Part shown: in pieces, positions 28,001-40,000 of the stretch
Numbering within the stretch: the stretch's first letter is position 1
How the letters are laid out: each line of letters opens with the position of its first letter
NCBI GenBank assembly: GCA_021018995.1
Contig: CM037591.1
Coordinates: forward strand, 68,847,901-68,911,900
DNA: 64,000 nucleotides
Direction of reading: 5' to 3'
Source: Chloranthus sessilifolius
Lineage: Eukaryota > Streptophyta > Magnoliopsida > Chloranthales > Chloranthaceae
Notes under the pieces: model-generated
What the model saw: only the letters and a program-made list of their open reading frames with translations
Told to the model about the DNA's origin: nothing
The model's database searches: none
Position numbers and translations under genes: made by a program

Positions 28001-31000
28001 GTGATAAGGTATAGTACAGTCGTAATCTTTGAGAAATTCAATCCATCTCCGTTGCCTCATTGTCAATTCTTTCTACGTAAATAAGTACTTAAGACTTTTG
28101 TGATCCGTGAAAATCTCAAAGGTTTCACCATACAGGTAATCTCTCCAAATCTTAAGCACGATAATTACCGCGACTAACTCTAGATCGTGTGTTGGGTAGT
28201 TCTTCTCGTGCTCTTTCAACTGTCTTGACCTATAGGTTATGACTTTGGCATTCTGATTCAAAACACAGCCCAAACCACCATACGATGCATCACTATAAAC
28301 AGCGAAACCCCCACTATCTGATGGAATAACCAACATTGGAGAAGAGGTAAGCCATTTCTTCAGTTTTTAGAAGCTCTCTTCACATTCTCTGGTCCACTCA
28401 AATTTAACGTTCTTCCTTGAAAGTCGGGTGAGCGGTCCTGAAATCTTTGAGAATCCTTCCACAAATTATCGATAATATCCAGCTAGACCGAGGAAACTGT
28501 AAATCTCTGCCAGTCTTGGGTTGTTCCCAATCTAACACTGCCTCAATCTTCGTCTAATCTATAGTCATGTCTGCTTCTAATACTACGTGACCGAGAAAGA
28601 TCACTTGTTCTAACCAAAACTCACACTTGCGGAGTTTGGCATACAACTGATGCTCACGTAGAGTCTGCAAGGCGATGTGCAAATGATGTTCGTGTTCTTC
28701 TCTGGTCTTTGAATAAATAAGAATGTCATTTACGAACACCACTACGCACGTGTCAAGGTGCTGTTTGAAGACCCTATTCATGAGTTCCATAAATGAAGTT
28801 GGTGCATTCGTCAAGCCGAAAGGCATCACTAAGAACTCGTAATGCCCGTATCTAGTTTTGAACATTGTCTTCTTCACATCTTTGGCCTTCACCTTTAATT
28901 GATGGTACTCGAATCTCAAATCGATCTTCGTAAAGAACTTTGCACCTTGCAATTGGTCAAACAGGTCGTCGATCCTTGATAAAGGATATTTGTTCTTGAT
29001 CGTAAGCTTGTTTAACTGATGGTAGTCGATGCAAAGTCTCATCGACCCATCCTTCTTCTTAACAAATAAGACCGGTGCTCCCCTAGGGGATACACTTGGT
29101 CTTATGAAGCCCTTCTCTAAAATTCTTGTAATTGCTCCTTTAATTCTTTCAGTTCGGTTGGAGCCATGAGATAGGGAGCTTTGGAGACTGGTTCCATGCC
29201 TGGAGCTAAGTCTATTGCAAATTCAATCTCCCGGTCAGGTGGCAATCCGGGTAGCTCGTTGAGAAATACGTCCTTGAACTCACTGGCAATCGGAATATCA
29301 GTGATAACATTCCTTGTTTCCTTTTGCTCTTGAAGGAATGCTAAATACCCTTCGCACCGATTCTTCATTCACTCCGCTCGTATCGTGGAGATGATCAGCA
29401 CTACCTTTCCTTTCTCACCAATAAACCGAAAGGACTTTTGTTTTGACAGACGAAAAGTAACTACTTTTCGTAGGCAGTCAACGCTTGCGCGATGAGCGGA
29501 TAGCCAATTCATGCCAAGGAGTACATCAAGTCCTTACATGTTCAACAAAATGAGGTCCACTATAGTCTCTTGATCCTCCGCTTGAACAACGATTGATCGG
29601 CAACAGGTATCTGCGGTTACTGCACTCTCCTTAGGAATGGACACGTTCAAAATAAAATCTAACTTCTCGAGTACTATTTTCAATTTCCCCGCAAATTCTA
29701 GAGTTATTTACAAGTGGGTAGACCCTGGGTCTATCAAAAATCGTGCGACACAATGATCGTCGTTGTTTTCTCAATAGAGTTATAGTGTACTTATATGATT
29801 TAATACATACACTAACGTTCAGACATGCATGTCATTTCTACACAATTATCCAGATGTACCTAAATCTTTTCCTATCAATGCACTTTCTTTATCTCGAAAA
29901 TAAGTAATTATATTTAAGCATAAAAACTAAATTATACCTTGAATTACGTCATTACTTGCACGAGCGTCTTCAGCTGTTACTATAAAAGCGCGGCCTTGGA
30001 CGATAGGTTTTGCAGGTTGTGTAGGCCTCTACGCCGTAGTAGTAGAAACAATACCCTCCTTTCTCATCTTGGGACAGTCTCGTAGCCTGTGGCCTAATTT
30101 CTCACATTTAAAACATCCTCCCGTGTCCCGTCTATAGTCCGATGTTTTATGCGGTTTGCTACAGTGGGCACATTTCACTTGCAGATTTGAAGATGCCGCT
30201 CTTGAAGATCCCTGGGTGACTAATGCCCTAGAGGAGTCTGAGCAGGGCCTTCTCTGCGGAACGGTCTCATTGGAGTAAATGTATTAGACCTCTGATAACT
30301 TGTATAGGCTGGTCTTGAAATTGGAGTAGGTGCTGACAACCTCGGCTTTTTGTTCCCCGAGTCGTAGTACCTCACTCCCCCTGGATTTACCTTGTTCTTC
30401 CAATCTCGCCTCTTACTTATATCCCTCTTTGCCACAATGGCCTTCCCCATCATGTCAGCATACGTTTCAAGATCAAATATTGACACCCTTTCGTGAATAT
30501 TCGGTCTAAGTTCCTCTTCAAATCTACTGGCCTTCATTTCTTCTGTGGCTACTAATTCTGGAGCAAACTTTGATAATCGCACAAACTCATTACCGTACTC
30601 CCTTGTACAAGATTGGTAAAATCCTTTTTCAACTAATTTCTAACTTGTTTAGGAAAATACTCCCTGATAAATGCCCTTACAAACTCCGCCCATGTCCATT
30701 GGTCCTGTTGACCTTCCACTTCTCTCTTTCTTAACATTGACTTCCACTAAGCATCGACGTCGCCTTCAAGTTGGAAGGAGGCCCAACCAATTTTCTCATT
30801 TTCAGGGCTCTGGAGTCTCTCTAATAACTTTTCCATTTGTTTCAACTATTTCTCCACTTCAAGTGGATCAGTCTGTCCCATAAATACTGGAGGTCTCAAT
30901 CTCCTGAAATTCACAAAGGATGATGGCAACAATGCAAGAGGTAGTGGTGGTGGTGGCTGCTGTTGATGACTGACATTATTGGCGGCAAACAACGCCGTCT

Positions 31001-34000
31001 GCTCAGCCAAAAGAGCAGTCTGCTGGGTCTGCTGAGTCATAGCAGCGGCTATGGCCTCCATAGCCCTAGCCATCCTATCAGTCGACTCATCACGATGACC
31101 CCTCTCCGACTCAGGAGGTGGTCTCTGCTCTCCTCAAGAACTTGAAGGAATGTCATCAATGCTCCTCACACTCCTCTGACGACCTACTCTAGGCCAACCT
31201 CTTCCACGCTGATCCACCAGAATCTGTTATAATAAAACAAAAGTCTCATTAATAGACGGTCCCTAGTATCCAACAAAATCTCAAATCTCTAAACGGTCTA
31301 AGACTTGTCAGACGTCTCTAAAGCCGTTACTCTGATACCAACTGTGACAGCCCGGATTTCGACACCCCCCCACCGCGCCGTCAGTGGGCTGGCGCTAAGG
31401 CCGAACCCAACGCATTGCACAGCCTCACATAGCATAGCGAAAATAAAGTAGAACCACGCTAACTAACCATCATATCAAACTAAAGAACTAATACTATCCT
31501 TCAAAAGCTCAAAATGACGGTTCTAATTTCATGTGAATATCTATGGAAAGAGAACCGACAAGAACCACCGGTAAGGACCGTTCCTTACCGAAACATGGTT
31601 CACCAAAAAGAGTTAAATTACAATTATCGTCCAAAATCAATATTCTTCACATCATCTCAAAATACTACTCTCTCAACCTAAGGCCAGCTACTTTTACATC
31701 GCACAAAGTAAACAACACTCAAGGAGAAGTTCTTCTAGATCCTCACCAGGTGACAACTCATGATCCTCCCTCTCCAAGATCTCTGTTCCAATGCCTTCAC
31801 CTGAACCTATGACATTTAGTCTAGGAATGACCTTCATCCAAGCTCAGTAGGAAAAAACTCATAGCTTGCTTATTTAACATCAACATATATCTTATGGCAT
31901 AATGAAACAAAATTTGTCAGAACATATGCACAGTGTGATTATCATGACATGAAAGGCAGATACAACACTTGTTTGAAATTCATAACACATGCTCCCATTT
32001 TATTCCAACATATGAAGAGAAAACTTAAAGTGCTTTACTTAAAGTATTAAAATGAGGAATTATAGCCTCAAGCCCCCGATGGAATACCCACCATCGTCGC
32101 TAATATGAACCCTTTTTCACATATATCCAAGGTCCCCAAAAGGTGGACACTTGGCCGAACATAATTACCGTTATACGGTAGGAGTCACAAACACAATACA
32201 AAGGTGTACGGATTGGCCGTCGTACCAGTCGGGTATTCACATAGAACCTTAAATCGAGGTGCATACATATAGCTTATCGCCGTGTAAAGTGATAATTATA
32301 GCTTATGTCAAAGGTCGGAACAAAATGTGAAGATCACACATACATACATAAATCGGAATGAATCTCGAAACATTCCATAATACATGCACAATTTAGAAAC
32401 ATATTGATACACATGCCTTTTCAAATTGAAGTTATAAACGAAATTTCCAAGAATGAATCCAAATTTACATCATAACATAACACACATGCTAATGTAGTAA
32501 ATGCCCATGATATCAAGTGTTTCCTACCTCAAAATCTTAACCCACACGCGCTCAATCCGCCGTTTGGGCTTGTCCTTCGTCACACAACGTCAGGTCACCT
32601 AAACATATAAAATCCATGGTTCACACATTAGAACTATGCTAAACACACTTTGACAACTTCCCTCAAAATCTCACAGTCAAAACTTAACAAAATTTTAAAT
32701 CTAGCAATTTCGATCGATCAAATCCCTATTTCGATCGATTGAAACCCGTTTTCGATCGGTCGAACTCCTTAAAGCATATTTCCCTCTCAGTTCGTCGAAC
32801 GATTCTGCCTTTTCGATCGAACGAACACAAATTCGATCGATCGAAAATAATTTCAATCGGTCGAATCCTCACAGAGCTAAATGACTACAACACAGTTCGA
32901 TCGAATGAATCTTAATTCGATCGATCGAAAGCACACAATTCGATCGATCGAAAATATTTTGATCGGTCGAATCCCTCAGAAACTAAATCACAATTTGCAC
33001 AGTTCGATCGAATGAATTTTAATTTGATCGATCAAATTTCAGACTCTACCGATCAAAATTAAATTCAATCGATCGAAAATAATTTCGATTGGTCGAATCC
33101 CCACAACAGACTTTTCCAAAATCTCTGTTCTATACGTTTCGATTGATCAAGTGTGGAATTCGATTGATCGAAACACATTTCGTTCGATTGAAATTTATTT
33201 CGATCTAACGATTCCCTCAAACATCAAATTCTTCCTTCTCCAGTCCATTTCAATCGATCGAACTAAATTTCAATTGGTCGAAATGAACTGATTTCATCTG
33301 TTCTTAGGTTTTCACATTTGTTCTCTTCCCATTCTTACATCAACCCATTTTCTTATGATTCTTTGATTCAAAATTAAATAAAAACCATAACTAACGCAAA
33401 TTCCAAAATCTATCCCTAATTTCATACCTTGATTTTCTCTAAATCCTCAGTCCTTGCTTCTAGATCGGACAAGGGTTCACCGAGTGAACAACGGCTTGAT
33501 CGTCGCTCCAAACCCTTAGCAGCATGCCTCGAGAATGGATCGATCACGTGGTCAATTCACATTCAATGCTCGTTTCACCCTCTCTCCTCTTAACTCCAAA
33601 TCATAAGCAGTAAAAGGGTATTGAATGCAAACCATTTAATGGTATTTATTTTCCCTTTAACTATGCCTTAGGCTTAGGTGTAACACAACTACACCAAGGT
33701 TGGTGTACGTGTGTTCACTAACTCATAATCTAACCTACCTATACGAAATCTGATCCGTCGAATTTGATCTATAGACATTACATAGACCATCGGCACGGTC
33801 TTTGACGTACAGATCGTCAGGCACACATACTGAGGTGTACAGTTCCTAGATCAAAACTCAGGGACGTTACAGGCACGTACTCGGAGTCCTCCCTATCTTG
33901 GTCCTCAATACCTGTATCTTCACCTGTACGTGTGATGTATAGTCGAGGAATGAGCTACTGTTGGAGAATTTTCAGGTGCTGATTTATTGTAAAGGAAAAT

Positions 34001-37000
34001 AAAATCAAAGTAAAAAGAGGATGGGATCAACACACTAAAATTATCCTAGACATACAAGATACAGGGTCCATTTGTAGCAAGTTTTAATAAGAGTTTATCT
34101 CATTGGGAGCAGTGATCTAAGCCTAGAGGGTGTATAGTAGACCTCCAGATCCAGCTACAGATCTGACAATTCTAACCTAAATCTAAGAAAGAAAGAAAGT
34201 TTTTTGGGTGTCACTCGATCTAATCTACAAAATAGAAATATAAAATTAAATCTAAAGGGTGGAGGAAGATGGATGGTGAAATAAAATAGAAAATAATAGG
34301 AAATAGACAGCTAGGGCTTGGTTTCTACTGAAGATCAATTGATCCAAAGGCAAAGTATAGAACTGATTTGCTACAATCCCTCATTTGGCTACAAGCTCAT
34401 ATGTAAGGTATAAAAATCTAAACTCAACCAGAGAATTGAAGCAATCCTAAGGCTATGATCTGTCCACTCGAATGGCCACAGATCATCCCAAAGATTTTCC
34501 CAATTCAATGGTCTTGATTGGAACAGGAAAGCTATTGCAGATGTTGTGGGTGCCAGAAAAACTTGTTGTGGATATTTTAGGTGTCGATTTATTGTGTATG
34601 GAAACAACATAAAATCAAAGGAAAATAAAGGATGGATTCAACAACTAAACTTATCCTAAGACTTGCAAGATACAAGGTCTTTTTATAGCAAATTTTAATA
34701 AGTAAGAGTTTGTCCCACAGGGAGTAGTGATCTAAAACCTAAGAGGTGTATAGTGGACCTCTAGATCTGCTACTGGTCTGGCAATTCTAGCCTAAATCTA
34801 AGAAGAAAGAGAGTTCTTCGGGTATCACTAGATCTAATTTATAAAACTAAAATATAAGATTGAAGGAGATGGATGGTAAAATGAAAGATAAAATGGTGAG
34901 AAATAGGCAGCTAGGGCCTGATTTTCTTTTGCAAAACAGATCAAGGTATGTGAATTTTCAGCTTTCCTTCACTTGGCTACAAGCTCAAGTGCAAGGTAGA
35001 AGAATTCAAATTAAACCAAAGGCTTGAACTGATCTTAAGGGTATGGGTTGTCCACTTAAATGGTCACAGATCATCCTATAGACTTTATCCAATCCCAAGG
35101 TTCAGATTGAAATATTAAAACCATTGCGGCTACTATGCTTGTAAGGCTACAAGCACTTACAACCATAGGATCAAATAATCTATATAGATTTGGTGAGAAC
35201 CACTAGAAATCACAAATTATTTGGGGATCTAAACTCCGCTGGGCATTGCTTCAAATAGCTGCAATGCCCTAGCTCTCAAGGTTGCAATCTCTGCATAATT
35301 CCAGATCTCTTCATTGAAAATAGATCTGGAAATAAGAAAAAGAGTCGAATCTGCTACAATCTTTCACTTGGCTACAAGCACAAGTGCAAAGAAGAAGGAT
35401 CCAAGTTCATCTGTACTTCTGGATTGGTCCTAAGGGTATGATTTGTCCACTTGAATGGTCACAAATCATCCTAGAGATTTATTCCAGCAGTGAGGATGAA
35501 GATTAGAACATGAAAATTACTACAAGCACTATGGTTACAAGGCTACAAGTTCAGGCAACCATAGGTGCATCAGATCTGGAAAAATCTAAAGCAATTGAAT
35601 AAAAAAATTACAGATCTAATGGGATTTTAAAAATAGCATTTCATTGACCAAATAATACTTACAATGATCTGCCTCAAGCCTACAGTTTGTGCATGATCCG
35701 GAGCTCTTCACAATGAATTTACAGACTTATTTACAATTAGAAATCAGATCTAGACTGCTATCCAGATCTAATCCAATAGGTTGGATTAGGGAGAGAAGGG
35801 GGAAGAGAAAAAGGAAAAATAAAACCTAAAACTAAATTAAAATGAGCTAAGGAGAACCAAAACTATTCTATGGATTCCTTGCTGAGAAATTACAGCAGCA
35901 AGGAGTTCTATTTATACAAATGCAGTGATCCAAGTTCTTTGGATTGCAGCCAATCAGAGGAGAGATTTCCAATTCACGTTAAGCTTAGTCCCAGTTTTAG
36001 AATTTCAACCAATTAGAGAGAAGAAAGGGATCCAATTCTGTTGTGCTCAGCTGAAACTTCCCGCCAAATATTTGGAAATCAGTTATTGCCCATGTGCAGC
36101 CATCTCTTATGCCTTGGACTTCCCAAAAATGCTCTTGCCAAAAAAAAATAATTTCAGCTGCACACCTCAAATAATTATGCCCAAACTGCTGAGAATGTCC
36201 CACATAAAACTTACACATCCTCTTGGCTGCCCAAAATGCCCCTGCTGCCGTTATTTCGAAACAGCCTAATGTAACTTCTGTTGTTTATTACCAAAGCAGC
36301 CCCACATGGAACCCGCTTTGCTAAACTGCTGAGGTTTTAAAGATGTTTCATCACATGGCTGCAGCTCAATGTAGATTGGGCCTGGGCTGGATTAATTGCA
36401 GAAATATAGGCCAACTGCAACTTCAGTAGTTAGGTAGGGAAGATGAAGTTCGATAGGTTTGAAGGTTGTGTTAGGTAGCAACTTCGAGAGGATGGCTGCA
36501 TGTGTGATTGCTATTCGAGAAGACGGAAGGGAATAGCAGCTGCTGTCTTCAAGTGGTATTGATGGTGAGCTTGGTGGTGTCGACAGGTTTGGAAGCTTGC
36601 TGGTCGACAGGTTGGAGGGTAAGGTTGCTCCTCACAAGTCGACAGGTTTGAGGGGAGGTAGTTTAAGGACTCGACAGGATCACAGGTTGGGAGCTAACAA
36701 GTTGCTGGTCGAGAGGATTGAGGGGAGTTGCTAAAGCTAACCGTCGACAAGTTCAATGCTGAAACCACGTGCATTTCGACAGGATTGGCTTTGGAGCTCG
36801 AGAGGTTGGACTCTGCTGGTCGACATGTTTAAATGTTAAATGGTCGACAGGTGTTGGGGTGCATTAAGTCGAGAGGATGCATGGCTGGAAAGGTGTCGAC
36901 AGGTTTGATGAAGATGGCTTTAAAGCTTTGAATGTCGACATGTTGCTGGGGGTTTTGCAGTGAAGCTATAGAGAGGTTTGGTGAGGCTTTAAAACAGATG

Positions 37001-40000
37001 GTCGACAGGTTGGACGGGAGGATGGAGTAGCTTGAAGGAAATTGGAGTGCTCGACAGGTATGTGTGTGCTCTTCATCTGGTCGATAGGTAGGCTGTATGG
37101 GAGGTTGCTGCAATTACCCATCGACAGGTTGGAGATTTGGAAGTCTAAGTTGTTGGTCGAGAGGATTTGAGGAAGATGGGGTTGTTGTTCATGCATTTCG
37201 AGAGGATATGGAATGGATATACAAGTTGTTGCATGGAATGCTGTGCTCGATAGGATCAAGTTGTAGCTCCTCCACTCGACATGTTCACGCATCCATTGGC
37301 TTCAAATGGTCGACAAGTTTAAGGTAGCTTCAGTTGAATTTCGAGAGGGTAGCAGAGAGTTGTTGAAGGGGGCTGCAAATGCTTGATAGGTGTTGCTGCT
37401 CTAGGTGTTTGCTGCACCTTCATCAACGTGATAGGATAGTTTCTGCTGTCCGAATGACTGCTTGAGTGAGCATTCAATGCTCAGATGCCTTCATCGCAGC
37501 AGCTGCCAATTGATCCTCTACTTGAGCATATATCCTCAGATCTGATACACATATATGTATATATGTTTGGCTTTTATAATTCTGCAGATCGAGTGTCCCA
37601 AGGCTGGCTTCAACTCTTCAACTTCTCCCGTATTGCAGCTGATTCTCCACTGTGGCAATTTGAATGGTTGGTATGCCTTGAAACTGTTGCTGTTGTTGGG
37701 CTAAACTTGTATGCTGAAGTGCTGCACTTAGAGTGTACAATGTTGAATCCCAAAGGCTGAAGATATAATGCTGCTCAAGAGTGCGCAGCTCATGTGCATG
37801 CACATGCTGAAATGTGCAACTTGTTTCACATGCATTGCTTGATTCAACTTGGGCTGCTCAAGACAGTGCTGCTGTAGTTCATGAGGTCCACGAATCTGCT
37901 GTTGCACTTCTTCTTCATGTGTGAAAGCACCTCTCTCTCTCTCTCTACTCTTAAATGATTCCAAATTCCTCCTTAATGGTACTTTTTACTGAAAAATTGC
38001 ACTAAGGCTACACTTTCTTCCTAAATTGTAAAACAAGCTAAAAACAATTATAAACAGCTCAAGGTCTTAACAAAAGCCAGGTTTTAATGGATAAAAAATG
38101 ATAAAAATCAGTGACTAACAGCTACATCTAAGATCAGTAAGGAAAAACCAATAGCATGAATATCTCAACAAAAGCACATATCTCATGACATGACGAAAGC
38201 ACAATTTTCTCTTAAGGATGCACAATTTCAAATGTAACTACATGTACAAAAACACTTTTTTGTATTAATTTGGAAAGATTGTCACATGTTGTTCTACTGA
38301 TTCACATAAGACAAAAGGAAAACTTAAGGTGCTTCACTTAAATAGTCCCTTGAGCGTATATAGCATCGAGCCCCCGAAGGAATACCCACCATTGTCGTTC
38401 ACATGAACCATTTGCATATGGTGTGCAAGGTTTCAAAAATAATGGACGCTTGTGCCGAACATAAATTACTGTTGGCCGATAGGATTCACACATTCACAAG
38501 GGTTGCACGGATATCCTGTCGTACCGGTTGCGGATATCTCGCCGCGTCGGTCATGGATATACCGCCGTGTCAGCCAGGAATTCACATATGAACCTCAAAT
38601 CATCATGCATAACATACGGTTTATCACCGTGTGATGTGATAATTATAACTATTTAAATCACATGAACTCACACACTTGTTTCACATTCTGAATGAATCTT
38701 GAAAGATTCCACATGCTTATCACATTAACAAAATGAATCTTGAAAGACTCTCACATAGATGACACATTTTACTTATCATGATTTTCGAAATACACACACA
38801 TGCTTACACATTCATAAATCCATCGCATTCAAAATAAACATCTCATATCATAAAGCACATGCTATACATATCAAATGCACATGGTATAGAGTGTTCCCTA
38901 CCTCAAACACGAAGTCACAAGTGAAGTCCCTCAAAACAGAGCTAGCCTCTCCCTCACGCACGCATAAGCTCAACCTAAGCACATCAATTCACAATTCATA
39001 CGTCAGAAATGACGTGAATCGGAAAGATGTAAGATCTCTCCAATAAAAATTCCTGAATCTGATAATTTCGATCGATCGAATCCCTCAGAAGTCAACTTCT
39101 TGCACCACAACTTCAATCGATCGATTTCTAATTCGATCGATCAGATTCCAAATTCGATCGATCGAATTTGGAATCTTTAAACATTCCCTATTGTATACCT
39201 TTTGATTGAACGAGTGTCCAGCTCGTTTGATCGAAATACAATTTGTTCGGTCGAATTTCATCTTGATCGATCGAATTTTCCCAGAAATCGTATTTCACCT
39301 TCTCAAGTGAAAATCGATCGATCGAATCCAATTTTGATCGATCAAATTTGACAGATTTCTTCAATTCCTCAATTTTTATCATTCCAAATCAAAATTTCTC
39401 TCAAATCTTTATCTTACTTTCTAAACTCAACCATAATCCTACAAAACTAACACAATCATTCACATCTTATCTTATCATGATCGATTCTCAACGTTTGAGG
39501 TAATTTGTTGAAGAGGGTTTCAACGCCTATCCTTCGACAACCAAGATGAAACTGACTCATAGCCTTCGATCACTCTCCGTTCTTATGTACACAACTTCCT
39601 CTATATTAACTGAAAAGGTTATAACCGAATTTACCTCTCCTTTTCTCTCTCTATAACTCCAAGGGCATAAATGCTAGAGTAAATGTACAAGGAGTTAATA
39701 CGTGGGTTTTAAACCCTTCCTAAGGTTACTCCTTGCTAACCACACACATTCAACACAAGTGTTAGCTAACTTGGGTTGGCTCACTTACAACTCACACACG
39801 CCTAAATTGGGTGTTTGTCTAAACACTCTTAACACTCAACAGAACTAGTATAGTACCAAAATTTTTAAATGGTTGTCGGTTTTCATGTCGGGCACACCTA
39901 CTGAAATTGGTCTCTTTTGAGTTCAAATTTTTGGGATATTACAACGACATTAGGAAAGATCATCACCGTTGGGCAGAAGAATCCTTCCAAGCCATATTTT

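Larger units (their letters stand above)
21386..33871 (-). mobile_element. Complete Tekay-like chromovirus, TSD GGCAC
   Basis: 12,486-base Ty3/gypsy element on the minus strand. LTRs at 31343-33871 (5') and 21386-23844 (3') both start TGTAATGTCTC or TGTAACGTCCC and end CTGTGACA-like. Perfect 5-base target duplication GGCAC at 21381-21385 and 33872-33876. Order on the minus strand: primer site TTGGTATCAGAGT (initiator tRNA-Met type), gag, putative intron, protease, reverse transcriptase, RNase H, integrase, chromodomain, motif array, extra ORF, polypurine tract CGTGGGGAGAA, 3' LTR. The C-terminal [14 protein letters not shown] is the Tekay/Del type of chromodomain. All genes are broken. LTRs differ at roughly 13 of about 170 bases where I compared by eye (21843 against 31803), so the insertion is old. 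Confidence 0.93.

Noticed and set aside
26422..31213. Endogenous pararetrovirus (caulimovirid-like) origin of the RT region
   Set aside because: Order protease, RT, RNase H, integrase, chromodomain with LTRs, tRNA primer site and target duplication is that of a Ty3 chromovirus.
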